16,437 nt of DNA from Candidatus Tayloriibacteriota bacterium (GCA_023269245.1 JAHFMB010000008.1:1-16437); one strand, 5' to 3'. Shown: positions 1 to 7,101, numbered from the stretch's first letter. Numbers and translations: made by a program. The notes: generated by a model not told the origin, from the letters alone.

Positions 1-230
1 GTCGGACTTTCAGCAGAGCGTAATTCGGGATACTGATCTTCAAGAGACTCCAATTCTTTGAACAGTGAATCGTAGGCCTCATCACTGATCTCTGGCGCAT
101 CCTTGGTGTGATAGGCGTGACGATGATGCTCAATGAGATCTTTGAGTTTGGTGTGGCGGCCTATTTCGGACTTTGGGGTCTTCGCACCCTTTGAAGCCGG
201 GTCGGATGTACCTGAATCAGTCGTTTTCAT
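1..230 (-). CDS. ligA: NAD-dependent DNA ligase LigA, N-terminal fragment (cut by window edge)
   Basis: Reading the minus strand from the ATG at 230 gives 76 codons that run off the left edge. The protein has a roughly 25-residue charged, flexible N-terminal extension, then the start of adenylation subdomain Ia. The segment HRHAYHTKDAPEISDEAYD (residues 36-54) matches the family signature. Y40, H41, D50, Y53 and D54 correspond to the residues that bind the NMN half of NAD+ in bacterial LigA. The enzyme seals nicks in replication and repair using NAD+. The ATG follows a TATTCT hexamer by exactly 6 nt, and no Shine-Dalgarno motif is present, so a leaderless start is likely. There is no other in-frame ATG before the conserved motif. 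The gene lies downstream of, and codirectional with, the minor pilin genes but appears to have its own promoter. Family assignment is secure; the rest of the gene is not visible. Confidence 0.93.
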   Translation of the reverse strand, partial: MKTTDSGTSDPASKGAKTPKSEIGRHTKLKDLIEHHRHAYHTKDAPEISDEAYDSLFKELESLEDQYPELRSAESP

Positions 231-236
231 GCCCTA

Positions 237-245
237 AGAATAGCA
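237..245 (-). promoter_or_regulatory. Predicted extended -10 promoter of ligA (leaderless)
   Basis: On the minus strand the sequence reads TGC-TATTCT, then 6 nt (TAGGGC), then the ligA ATG. With the usual spacing, transcription would begin at or next to the A of the start codon. No convincing -35 box is seen. Inference from sequence only. Confidence 0.5.
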
Positions 246-301
246 GAAAACGCCCAAATATTCAGGTAGAAATGAGATGGCACAAACATGTGCACAGATT
301 T

Positions 302-832
302 CTAGCGATAGGTCAAACGGAGGGCACGCTCAACTGTACGCTGGCTCACCTTTGGACCTGCGGAGTCGCAATAGTTGTATCCGCGAGCTTCAACGATAGT
401 TTTATGTTTAACCGTGCCCGCTTCAGTGTAGTTACCATCGGTAACCGAGACAAGAGCGCAGGTACCGCTATCAAGTGTGACCAGAACAGTAGCTTGATAT
501 ACATTGGAAGTTGGCGCCGGCCACAAGGTAGAATCAAGACTGCCCGGCGAAGCAAAATTTACTGAAGGTGGAACTGCAGGCATGCCATTGCATGTTATAA
601 CAAGCGGCGAACTGGTCGAGATGGTTGATGCTGCCACGCACTCCATAGCGCTGTCAGCCGCGTACAATGAGTAAATGGAGTCGCGTGCCGCCACTGAAAG
701 TGCGTACTGTTTCTTGCTCACCGATAGAATGAACACCGCAACGCCGAGCACGAGAGCCGCAGTAATGACTGCAAAAAGCAGGGTGTACCCTTGTTTCAAT
801 GTTATTTCCTTTTTGGCTCTTCCTTTTTCCAT
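302..832 (-). CDS. PilX/GspK-like minor pilin
   Basis: A 176-residue protein with a basic leader ending in KQG (residue 15), then a long hydrophobic stretch (about 17-40) of the prepilin class. It continues with YAADSAMEC (residues 57-65), a pattern typical of the PilX N-terminal domain. The predicted mature protein begins Y-T-L-L-F, so position 5 is Phe instead of the usual Glu. In GspK-type tip pseudopilins the missing Glu5 is the rule, which supports a place at the fibre tip. Six cysteines are present, five of them after the hydrophobic helix. It is the last gene of the minor pilin group and starts 9 nt after the PilV-like stop, so it is probably cotranscribed. The class is clear; the exact paralogue name is inferred from gene order. 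Confidence 0.75.
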   Translation of the reverse strand: MEKGRAKKEITLKQGYTLLFAVITAALVLGVAVFILSVSKKQYALSVAARDSIYSLYAADSAMECVAASTISTSSPLVITCNGMPAVPPSVNFASPGSLDSTLWPAPTSNVYQATVLVTLDSGTCALVSVTDGNYTEAGTVKHKTIVEARGYNYCDSAGPKVSQRTVERALRLTYR

Positions 833-841
833 GATGAATAG

Positions 842-1462
842 TTATCTGCTTGTAGCAATAAGCTGGCCGGTCACGTGCACTTGATACGGAACCGTTCCTT
901 CAAACCAATCGACGATGACATGCACCCTCCGTTCTGACTTGCTGTTATTCATACCGACGTTTTCTAGATAAAAACGGCGATAAAATCCGGAGAAAACTCC
1001 CGGCGAATTTGATGAATGCGTATACCCCGTACTGCCATTGTAATATATCTTGCAGCTATAATTGTTGAGTGAACCAACTTGAGTCGAACAATTCACCAAA
1101 TCGAAATTTCCCGAATTGTCGGCGTCAACTGGATTGATATCGCAGCTGTGGCCACTCGCATCGGCATCACAGGAATTCAGCGTATAGCTGCCAACCTTGA
1201 GCCATGAACCTTCGATGTCAGTCGGATTTGCAAACACGTTCCCGTCGCGGATATTTTTTATTGTCTCAAGAGTATCTTGCGCCAGATATGATGCGATCAT
1301 CTGGTCTTTTGACGCGAGAGCACTATTGAGACCACGCGTAGCAACGACCAGCGGGCCGGCTACGGCAATCATGAGCACAGTAATCGCCACCAGCGTCTCA
1401 ATGATGGTAAAACCCGAGTGGTTCGTGTGCATCTTCCTGATTGTGTTGGATGAAGTACTCAT
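842..1462 (-). CDS. PilV/GspI-like minor pilin
   Basis: A 206-residue prepilin. The leader (17 residues from the first Met; an internal Met11 would give a 7-residue leader) ends in HSG and is followed by FTIIETLVAI, so Glu5 of the mature protein is present. The stretch LAQDTLETIKNIRDGN just after the hydrophobic helix resembles the GspI/PilV group, where a short conserved acidic segment follows the helix. The C-terminal part is a globular domain with three cysteines that could form a disulfide. It starts 5 nt after the PilW-like stop and ends 9 nt before the PilX-like start. With FimU-, PilW- and PilX-like neighbours it forms the usual four-member minor pilin set that primes assembly. Prepilin class certain, paralogue name likely. 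Confidence 0.78.
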   Translation of the reverse strand: MSTSSNTIRKMHTNHSGFTIIETLVAITVLMIAVAGPLVVATRGLNSALASKDQMIASYLAQDTLETIKNIRDGNVFANPTDIEGSWLKVGSYTLNSCDADASGHSCDINPVDADNSGNFDLVNCSTQVGSLNNYSCKIYYNGSTGYTHSSNSPGVFSGFYRRFYLENVGMNNSKSERRVHVIVDWFEGTVPYQVHVTGQLIATSR

Positions 1463-1467
1463 AGATA

Positions 1468-2136
1468 TTAGAGAGCACGCGAAGAAATAGTCGTCTGGAC
1501 ATCAAAGTACGTCTTGTCTTTGTCTGATGAACCAGTGTATCCCGAGATGCGAACGGTTCCTATGGAATACGGATTGGATGCCGTCGCGGTAACTCGTATA
1601 TAGTAGCCGGTAATGATAACGTTCGGGTCGATGATCGAGCTATCGGCATTGAACGAATATGAAGTGTTGTTGCATGACGTTTGCTCTGCCTTTCGGAGAG
1701 AGTATGTGCCATTACCGACTGGATAGAATGAATATGCGTATATCAAATTGCATGGGCTATTTGGGTTGGTACGATCGACTTTTGAAGAGTTGAACGCGAT
1801 AATGCGGCCATTGAGCTCATTTGAATACCCGGTCGGACATTTGTTGGCCGTATCACCGTCCGTAAGTGCCCCGAGATTGAACGTATTTCCTGACACACAA
1901 TAATAATTCTTGCCCACGCGCATCTCGCGGGACATGGCATCGAGCGCGTAGTTGAGGTTGGTCACTGTCGCCTGTATCGTCTGAGCTTTTTTATTCGCCG
2001 AAACTATCTTGACCAGCGCCCCAAGCGCGACAGTCGCCACGATCGCGAAAATACCGAGTGATACGATGATTTCTACCAGCGTAAAGCCTGCAGTGCGTTT
2101 CGTATGATATGTGTGTCGCGGCATATTCATGAACAT
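1468..2136 (-). CDS. PilW/GspJ-like minor pilin
   Basis: A 222-residue prepilin. The leader ends in TAG and is followed by FTLVEIIVSL, with the expected Gly at -1 and Glu at +5. The hydrophobic helix is followed by a segment with LDAMSREMRVG, typical of the PilW/GspJ group. The globular domain (about residues 60-222) has three cysteines and ends in a beta-rich stretch. Several starts are possible: Met1, Met3 and Met5 are all in frame within 15 nt. The first ATG lies one base after the FimU-like stop, which suggests translational coupling. From Met5 the leader begins MPRH, as does the internal Met of the FimU-like gene just upstream, hinting at a shared origin of the two leaders. Likely part of the tip or priming complex of the pilus. 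Confidence 0.78.
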   Translation of the reverse strand: MFMNMPRHTYHTKRTAGFTLVEIIVSLGIFAIVATVALGALVKIVSANKKAQTIQATVTNLNYALDAMSREMRVGKNYYCVSGNTFNLGALTDGDTANKCPTGYSNELNGRIIAFNSSKVDRTNPNSPCNLIYAYSFYPVGNGTYSLRKAEQTSCNNTSYSFNADSSIIDPNVIITGYYIRVTATASNPYSIGTVRISGYTGSSDKDKTYFDVQTTISSRAL

Positions 2137-2137
2137 G

Positions 2138-2734
2138 TTAATTCGAAACCGTTATTTGGCCATTTTTTCTGATAATGACCGTCCGCACGCCGCCATCAGT
2201 CGCCTTGAGTTCGACTTTGCCCATCAGCATACCGCATGAACTGAGGCATATAGTAGCCTGCGGATCCGGACGTTTGAATAACACTGTCAGTGTGCCGGTG
2301 GTACCCAACGTGCAGTCGGTTGAATCGGCTGCACAGACACCGCTGATAACTGCTCCTCTTTTTATAGAATATGTCGACACCTGTTCCCCGCTATCGGATA
2401 TAGCATTCCCGTTGAGGTCGGCATAGAGCACGAATCTGTCATTGGTCCCGGTCCCTAGATCAACTCCATACGCGTACGTCGGCGATGTGTATGAGGCTGC
2501 GGCATCATCTGCAGACTTCACTGAAAGACCGTATGTCTGCGCAGTGCGTATCGTGAGCGCTACGTCGTATGCCAAGTTTGTAAGGAGGACGCTTTGGTTG
2601 AAGTTGCCGTATTTAATGACCACGAGTGCGGTCATGAGAGCGAATATGCCCACCGAGACAAGGAGCTCGACAAGGGTAAACGCCCGTTGTTGAATGTGGC
2701 GCGGCATACGATGTTGATTGTGGAGCAGGTTCAT
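2138..2734 (-). CDS. FimU/GspH-like minor pilin
   Basis: A prepilin of 198 residues from the chosen start. The upstream ATG at 2743 overlaps a perfect TATAAT, so the ATG at 2734, 7 nt after that hexamer, is the better start. The leader ends in QRA and is followed by FTLVELLVSVG. Glu5 is present, but the residue before the cleavage site is Ala instead of the nearly invariant Gly. The globular domain contains DRFVLYADLNGNAISDSGE and a C-terminal TVIIRKNGQITVS strand, both typical of GspH/FimT-type proteins. It begins 22 nt after the prepilin peptidase stop, with a promoter-like sequence in the gap. It heads the run of four minor pilin genes. Class secure. Confidence 0.8.
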   Translation of the reverse strand: MNLLHNQHRMPRHIQQRAFTLVELLVSVGIFALMTALVVIKYGNFNQSVLLTNLAYDVALTIRTAQTYGLSVKSADDAAASYTSPTYAYGVDLGTGTNDRFVLYADLNGNAISDSGEQVSTYSIKRGAVISGVCAADSTDCTLGTTGTLTVLFKRPDPQATICLSSCGMLMGKVELKATDGGVRTVIIRKNGQITVSN

Positions 2735-2741
2735 CCCTGAC

Positions 2742-2747
2742 ATTATA
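2742..2747 (-). promoter_or_regulatory. Predicted -10 box of the minor pilin genes
   Basis: A perfect TATAAT on the minus strand lies 8 nt after the pilD stop and 7 nt before the preferred FimU-like start. This would let the four minor pilin genes be transcribed apart from pilD. No clear -35 box. Inference from sequence. Confidence 0.5.
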
Positions 2748-2755
2748 CCGCAAAA

Positions 2756-3559
2756 CTAAAACAGCGACAGTATGACGTCCTTGAGCATGTGCACGTCGAA
2801 TACCTGCAGCTTGAATATGAGCACCAAGTACGTTCCGAGGATCAAATACGGACCAAAGGGGACCTCCGTCTTAGATTTGAATTTCTTATACGTTACAAAG
2901 AGCCAAATAACACTAATCACTGCAGCTATCCAAAAGGCCAAGATAATCGCGTTGATGCCAGCAGCTACTCCGACAAGCCACCCAAGACCGAGCATGAGCT
3001 TGGCATCGCCAAATCCCATCCAGCGACCGCGCGATATGAGCCACAAAAAGGCAAAAGGAATGGCGAGCAGTGGGCCGGCGATGAGCGCCCAGTAGCCGGG
3101 CACATGCCACCATGACGTACCCCCCACAAACAAGGTGAGTAGTGCAATTGCGGCAAACGTATAGGCAAATTGGTCGGGAATAATCTTGTGTTTCATGTCA
3201 TACACGGCAATGACAAGAAGCAAACAGGCCGCGACCACGTGAAGCAACGTACGCACAGCGGAAACGACATCGTATGGCGGGAACACAAAGAAAATCAGGA
3301 CAAATATCGCGCCGGCAACAAATTCGACCAGTGGATACTGCCAGGAAATCTTACTCTTGCACGCCCTGCACGAACCTTTTTGAAAGAGAAAACTGAAAAT
3401 AGGGACCAACTCTTTCCAGGTTAGCTTTGTGCCGCAGGACATGCATTTTGATCGGCCCCCAAGACCGACGCCTGTGTTAAAGCGTAGTGATACAACATTG
3501 AGAAAACTGCCGGCAATCGCACCGAAGATGAAGGAAAGGATAAGGGAGAGTGAAGTCAT
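2756..3559 (-). CDS. pilD: Type IV prepilin peptidase / N-methyltransferase PilD
   Basis: A 267-residue multi-spanning membrane aspartic protease (peptidase family A24) that removes prepilin leaders at the inner face of the membrane and usually methylates the new N-terminus. The N-terminal GSFLNVVSLR motif is followed by a four-cysteine domain (C39, C42, C64, C67) linked to the methylation activity. The catalytic aspartates are D121 in VYDMKHKIIPD and D185 in GFGDAKL, 64 residues apart as usual in the family. About seven to eight hydrophobic segments are seen. The ATG at 3559 is preferred over a TTG ten codons upstream, because it gives the standard N-terminus and begins after the stop of the previous gene. 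It lies 11 nt behind the GspG-like pilin gene. All key residues are present, so it should be active on the six prepilins here. Confidence 0.95.
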   Translation of the reverse strand: MTSLSLILSFIFGAIAGSFLNVVSLRFNTGVGLGGRSKCMSCGTKLTWKELVPIFSFLFQKGSCRACKSKISWQYPLVEFVAGAIFVLIFFVFPPYDVVSAVRTLLHVVAACLLLVIAVYDMKHKIIPDQFAYTFAAIALLTLFVGGTSWWHVPGYWALIAGPLLAIPFAFLWLISRGRWMGFGDAKLMLGLGWLVGVAAGINAIILAFWIAAVISVIWLFVTYKKFKSKTEVPFGPYLILGTYLVLIFKLQVFDVHMLKDVILSLF

Positions 3560-3570
3560 TACAAGCGGAT

Positions 3571-4089
3571 CTATTTTGAACCAACACAATAATCTTTCGA
3601 TCCTGATACGTTGCTACATATGATACCCTGAGCTCCCTGCTGCCACGAGCTGCCCGAAGGAGCTGTATACGGAGGATATGCGGGCAAGCCATCTTTTACA
3701 ATTTCACTTGTCGATTCCAATGTGGTTGAAAGGACATAGTCAATGGCCTCTCCATCGGCATTTTCAAGAATCGCATATTTGTACGTGCCAGGAGCTGGCG
3801 CCGTCGGTATGACTGACATAAAACTTCCCAACGTGATACCTGAAGGACAGCCCTCGCTCGCCGAAGTCGCCAACGGTATATTCCAAGGGTATTGTTTACA
3901 CCGGTCAAAAAACAAAGCCAGCGCGACCTGAATATTTCCAATATCAGAAATTCGTTTCGCATCACGCGCCTTGCCCTTCGGGGCGCTGAGACTGGTCATG
4001 ACAATACCTGAGAGCAGGGCGATAATAGCTATCACTACCAATAATTCAACGAGGGTGAAACCTTTTTTTGAGATAAGAGATATGTGCAT
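3571..4089 (-). CDS. GspG-like type IV pilin
   Basis: A 172-residue prepilin with a 10-residue leader (MHISLISKKG) and then FTLVELLVVIAIIALL, with Gly at -1 and Glu at +5. The segment KARDAKRISDIGNIQVAL followed by RCKQYP is typical of GspG/PilE-type pilins common in Patescibacteria. Four cysteines are present; the last pair (in GIICSN and DYCVGSK) could close a C-terminal disulfide loop. The start at 4089 is chosen over an in-frame extension that would run upstream towards the pilA terminator. It follows TACAAT by exactly 6 nt. The gene leads the pilD-minor pilin group and is separated from pilA by a terminator, so it is expressed apart from the major pilin. It may be a second major pilin or an abundant minor one. 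Confidence 0.85.
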   Translation of the reverse strand: MHISLISKKGFTLVELLVVIAIIALLSGIVMTSLSAPKGKARDAKRISDIGNIQVALALFFDRCKQYPWNIPLATSASEGCPSGITLGSFMSVIPTAPAPGTYKYAILENADGEAIDYVLSTTLESTSEIVKDGLPAYPPYTAPSGSSWQQGAQGIICSNVSGSKDYCVGSK

Positions 4090-4095
4090 GACAGT

Positions 4096-4104
4096 ATTGT
4101 AGCA
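4096..4104 (-). promoter_or_regulatory. Predicted extended -10 promoter of the GspG-like pilin gene (leaderless)
   Basis: Minus strand reads TGC-TACAAT, then ACTGTC, then ATG. It lies just after the pilA terminator, where a new promoter would be needed. The 6-nt gap predicts transcription starting at the ATG. Confidence 0.6.
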
Positions 4105-4140
4105 TAAGGGCAAGATTGCCCAGTATAGACTGCCGTGTAT

Positions 4141-4169
4141 AACAAAAACCGCCCTCATGGGGCGGTTTT
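4141..4169 (-). terminator. Rho-independent terminator after pilA
   Basis: On the minus strand AAAACCGCCC, a 5-nt loop CATGA, and GGGCGGTTTT form a perfect 10-bp stem that runs into a T-rich tail. It starts 13 nt after the pilA stop, so it should end the pilA transcript before the next pilin gene. Confidence 0.88.
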
Positions 4170-4182
4170 GCGGAAAACTAAA

Positions 4183-4623
4183 CTAGTTAGCAGGACAAGC
4201 AGTGATGGTACCGCTAATCGATGCCGCAGCACGCAGTCCGTTTGCGCCTGTGCTATCAATACAATACCAGTTCCCAGGAGTTGAGGTTGCAGATCGTGCT
4301 GCAGCTGCCCATGCAGTCGCATTCGAACCTGCAACTTGGTTACCAGAACCCGATTGTGCAGTAATACCAGTCAATATCGCCTGGACATTCGCATTTGATG
4401 ACCCCCATGTGTTACCTCCAGTAAAGATCGTAGCGTAAGACCCTCCATCAGCAGCAAGCTCAACTGCGCTCCTCAAAGATGAGAGCTGTTCCTGAATGCC
4501 AGCATCCTTACCCTTGCTTCGTGCCGAACCAAGAGAGACCAACACAACGCTCGACAAAATACCAATAATAGCGATGACCACGAGCAATTCGATAAGAGTA
4601 AAACCTCTTGTGAATGTTTTCAT
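4183..4623 (-). CDS. pilA: Major type IV pilin PilA
   Basis: A 146-residue prepilin with a very short 7-residue leader (MKTFTRG) and FTLIELLVVIAIIGIL. Gly at -1 and Glu at +5 are both present. The hydrophobic helix is followed by SARSKGKDAGIQEQLSSL, and the rest is small, Gly/Ala/Ser/Thr-rich and carries two cysteines near the C-terminus (WYCIDS and ITACPA) that likely form the D-region disulfide. Small size, position right after pilC, its own extended -10 promoter, a roughly 70-nt A/T-rich leader and a strong terminator all fit a separately and highly expressed major subunit. It is the only pilin gene here framed by its own promoter and terminator. Calling it the major pilin is inference from this context. 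Confidence 0.85.
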   Translation of the reverse strand: MKTFTRGFTLIELLVVIAIIGILSSVVLVSLGSARSKGKDAGIQEQLSSLRSAVELAADGGSYATIFTGGNTWGSSNANVQAILTGITAQSGSGNQVAGSNATAWAAAARSATSTPGNWYCIDSTGANGLRAAASISGTITACPAN

Positions 4624-4699
4624 GAGATATAATTACTTCTAATAAATACTAATAAATTTATAAAACCTCGTATTATCAACGTAAAGGTTTAACACGTAC

Positions 4700-4708
4700 A
4701 TTATAGCA
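4700..4708 (-). promoter_or_regulatory. Predicted extended -10 promoter of pilA
   Basis: Minus strand TGC-TATAAT is a perfect extended -10. A TTGGCA lies upstream but only 14 nt away, too close for a standard -35. Transcription from here would give pilA a 5' leader of about 70 nt, rich in A and T, with a doubled TTTATTAG and no clear Shine-Dalgarno motif. This differs from the near-zero leaders predicted for the neighbours. Confidence 0.65.
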
Positions 4709-4738
4709 CCCCACGAAACTGCCAAATTTGAAGCTTGC

Positions 4739-4791
4739 TGTGGATAACCCGCGAGGTTCTACGAGCGGAGCCATGCCCGAATGGGTATAAC
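4739..4791 (-). repeat. Putative regulatory element with DnaA-box-like 9-mer upstream of pilA (copy 1)
   Basis: The minus strand contains, in order, GTTATA, GGCTCCGC, then GCGGGTTATCCACA. The 9-mer TTATCCACA (4739-4747) is a perfect consensus DnaA box. The same three blocks in the same order, over 53 versus 54 nt, occur at 11001-11054 upstream of the pilN promoter. Each copy precedes a TGCTATAAT promoter. Functional meaning is unknown. Confidence 0.4.
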
Positions 4792-4812
4792 GGCCATTAA
4801 AATACGGCCCAA

Positions 4813-6030
4813 TTACTGGCTCGAAGCGATATTATAAATAGGCACGAGCACGGATGCCAGCAAAACAGCCACTCCCCCGCCGAGAAAGACGATCATCAGC
4901 GGCTCTATAAGTGAGACAAGTGAGTCGACCGCAGTGGCTACTTCACGGCTGTAGAATTTTGCGACTGTCTTCAGAATGTTGCCCAATTCGCCGGACTCTT
5001 CGCCAACTTTCATCATTTGGGTCATAATGCCTGGAATAGCATCAGGGTCATCGGAAAGTGACTCTGAAAGAGTTTTGCCTCCCTTGACCGAGTCCACGGC
5101 CGCCGTAAGCAAATTACGATATACGGTATTATTGATGACGTTGGACGTAAGCTCGAGGGAACGCACCATAGGAATACCGGACATCAGCATCGTTGTCATA
5201 TTATCCGCCAAACGCGACAAATACAGTTTACGGTACAGCGAACTGATGTATGGCAGGTGGAGTTTGAAGCGATCAAACGCATCTTTACCTGTCGGTGTGC
5301 GTACATAGCGGACAAGAAAGAAACCGGCAATCACGACGACTCCTAGTATGATGAACCCGTACTGGACGAGAAAATTGCTTATGCCGAGTATAACTTTGGT
5401 ATATGAAGGAATTTCGGCACCGGAATCAGTCAAAATGCCACTGATTTTCGGAATAACCATGGTAAACATCAGAATCATGACTGTGATGAATGTAACCACG
5501 ACGAATGCCGGATATATGAGCGCCCCTTTTACTTTCGAGGTCAATTCGTAGGTACGATCGAGATAATCAGCCAAATACTGGAACGTTTCATCCAATTTCC
5601 CGGACTCTTCACCGGCTTTGACCATGCTCACGTAGAACTCGGAAAAAATCTTCGAATGCTTCGCGAGTGCAGCTGAGATGGAACTGCCCGCCTGGAGATC
5701 ATCGGCAATCGTCGTCAGTTTCGCGCCAAGAACATGATTTTCAGTCTCGGCACCCAACAGCCGGAAAATACGGAGGGCTGAAACCTGCGCCTCGAAAAGT
5801 GTTGAAAGCTGGCGAGACAGGATGACCACGTCCTTGTTCGATACACGGTCAAAGAATGAAATATTTTTTGAAAGGAATGACGAAGATGAGCCAGCGTCGG
5901 CGGCATGTATGGTAGTGAGCACCAATCCCCTTCTCTGCAACGAGGAAATGGCGATGTCGACATTGACCGCGTCGATGGAACCGTTTTTTTGCGCCCCTGT
6001 GGCGTCAACAGCTTCGTAAGTGAACAGCAT
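4813..6030 (-). CDS. pilC: Type IV pilus platform protein PilC
   Basis: A 405-residue polytopic inner-membrane protein with the two-domain T2SF (GspF/PilC) architecture. An N-terminal cytoplasmic region starts MLFTYEAVDATG. The first T2SF domain covers about 69-194 and the second about 272-396. The duplicated signature is visible as AGEESGKLDE (139-148) and VGEESGELGN (342-351). Membrane segments lie near 173-193, 223-241 and 376-397. The protein is the rotor or platform on which PilB and PilT act to add or remove pilins. The start lies 12 nt after the pilT stop and 6 nt after a perfect TATAAT. Length and layout match full-length family members. Together with pilT and pilB it completes the pilus motor. 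Confidence 0.96.
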   Translation of the reverse strand: MLFTYEAVDATGAQKNGSIDAVNVDIAISSLQRRGLVLTTIHAADAGSSSSFLSKNISFFDRVSNKDVVILSRQLSTLFEAQVSALRIFRLLGAETENHVLGAKLTTIADDLQAGSSISAALAKHSKIFSEFYVSMVKAGEESGKLDETFQYLADYLDRTYELTSKVKGALIYPAFVVVTFITVMILMFTMVIPKISGILTDSGAEIPSYTKVILGISNFLVQYGFIILGVVVIAGFFLVRYVRTPTGKDAFDRFKLHLPYISSLYRKLYLSRLADNMTTMLMSGIPMVRSLELTSNVINNTVYRNLLTAAVDSVKGGKTLSESLSDDPDAIPGIMTQMMKVGEESGELGNILKTVAKFYSREVATAVDSLVSLIEPLMIVFLGGGVAVLLASVLVPIYNIASSQ

Positions 6031-6036
6031 GGGTGT

Positions 6037-6042
6037 ATTATA
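6037..6042 (-). promoter_or_regulatory. Predicted -10 box for pilC (leaderless, internal)
   Basis: Perfect TATAAT directly after the pilT stop codon, then ACACCC, then the pilC ATG: the same 6-nt spacing seen at other starts in the window. No -35 box recognised, and the short gap is A/T rich, so chance is possible. Confidence 0.5.
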
Positions 6043-7101
6043 TTATATCATGCGTTCGAGCGTCTTCGGATTGAGCGAGTTTATGTACGCACTCTCGACA
6101 CTAATCTCGCCGGAACGCACAAGTTCTGCCAGAGAACGGTTCATATCAATCATCCCCTCCTGCGAACTCGTCTCAATAACGGAATTGAGTTCGTGGATGC
6201 GTTTTTCGCGGATGAGATTGGCGACGGCATTGTTATTGATGAGCAGCTCGTACGCGGGAATCAGGCCGCCTGAAATGCGCGGGATGAGGCGCTGCGAGAA
6301 AATACCCGAGAGAGAGCCAGCCAACTGAATGCGAATCTGATCCTGCTGCCCCGAAGGGAATGAGTCTATAATGCGGTTGATGGTCTGCGCCGCGTTGTTC
6401 GTGTGAAGTGTCGAGAAAATAAGGTGTCCGGTCTCGGCCGCCGTGACCGCGGTGGCAATGGTATTGATGTCGCGCATCTCACCCACCATGCACACATCAA
6501 TATCCTGCCGAAACATCGATGTGAGTGCGCTCTGAAAGTCAGGTGTGTCAAAACGGACCTCGCGCTGATCGATGATGGACTTCTTTGACTCGAACAAATA
6601 TTCGATCGGGTCCTCAATCGTCAGTATATGTTCCGTGCGAGTCTGATTGATCATTTCGACGAGAGTCGCAAGTGTCGTCGTCTTTCCTTGTCCGATCGGA
6701 CCTACCACCAGAAAAAATCCCTGGGGCTTTCGGGTAAATGATTCGAGTATTGGGGGTAGATTGAGTTCAGAGAGTGTGCGGATTGTCTTTGGAATCAGGC
6801 GGAGAGCTACCGACAGTACATTTTGGTGGTAATACACGTTGCCGCGAAATCGCGCGTGCGGCAAGCTATATGAAAAATCGACGTCTTTGGCTGATTCGAG
6901 TAGATCGAGGTTCGGCTGGCTGAGAAAAGCCTTAACGAAACCTTTCATGTCAGCGTCAGTCAACACTGGTTTTTTGACAAGCGGGATGAGGCCTCCCGAC
7001 ACGCGGATAGTCGGCGTGCGTCCGGAACCCAGGTGGAGATCAGAAGCCCCCTCTTTGATAAGCAGGTCGACGAGTTCTTCGATTTCTTTTCTGTAATCCA
7101 T
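6043..7101 (-). CDS. pilT: Pilus retraction ATPase PilT
   Basis: A 352-residue secretion-family ATPase that forms a hexamer and powers pilin removal and pilus retraction. The N-terminal PAS-like domain contains EGASDLHLGSG (17-27), typical of PilT. Walker A is GPIGQGKTT (134-142, Lys140), instead of the common GPTGSGKST. The Asp box is TIEDPIEYLF (161-170). Walker B is DVCMVGEMRD (202-211, catalytic Glu208). The His box is TGHLIFSTLHT (224-234). The C-terminal region has NNAVANLIREKR, matching the PilT AIRNLIRE-type motif, which separates it from PilB. The short total length also fits PilT. It lies 69 nt downstream of the response regulator stop, with a large hairpin between them, and 12 nt upstream of pilC. 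No Shine-Dalgarno motif precedes the ATG. Confidence 0.96.
   Translation of the reverse strand: MDYRKEIEELVDLLIKEGASDLHLGSGRTPTIRVSGGLIPLVKKPVLTDADMKGFVKAFLSQPNLDLLESAKDVDFSYSLPHARFRGNVYYHQNVLSVALRLIPKTIRTLSELNLPPILESFTRKPQGFFLVVGPIGQGKTTTLATLVEMINQTRTEHILTIEDPIEYLFESKKSIIDQREVRFDTPDFQSALTSMFRQDIDVCMVGEMRDINTIATAVTAAETGHLIFSTLHTNNAAQTINRIIDSFPSGQQDQIRIQLAGSLSGIFSQRLIPRISGGLIPAYELLINNNAVANLIREKRIHELNSVIETSSQEGMIDMNRSLAELVRSGEISVESAYINSLNPKTLERMI

Noticed and set aside
243..301. Terminator between the PilX-like gene and ligA
   Set aside because: Only a 5-bp GCACA/TGTGC pairing is seen, without a T-run; no supported terminator.
173..565. Plus-strand open frame over ligA start and the PilX-like gene
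   Set aside because: No family similarity, and it lies opposite two genes with clear motifs. The same holds for the other plus-strand frames opposite the pilus genes.
4792..4812. Terminator after pilC
   Set aside because: Only a 4-bp GGCC/GGCC pairing with no T-run is visible.
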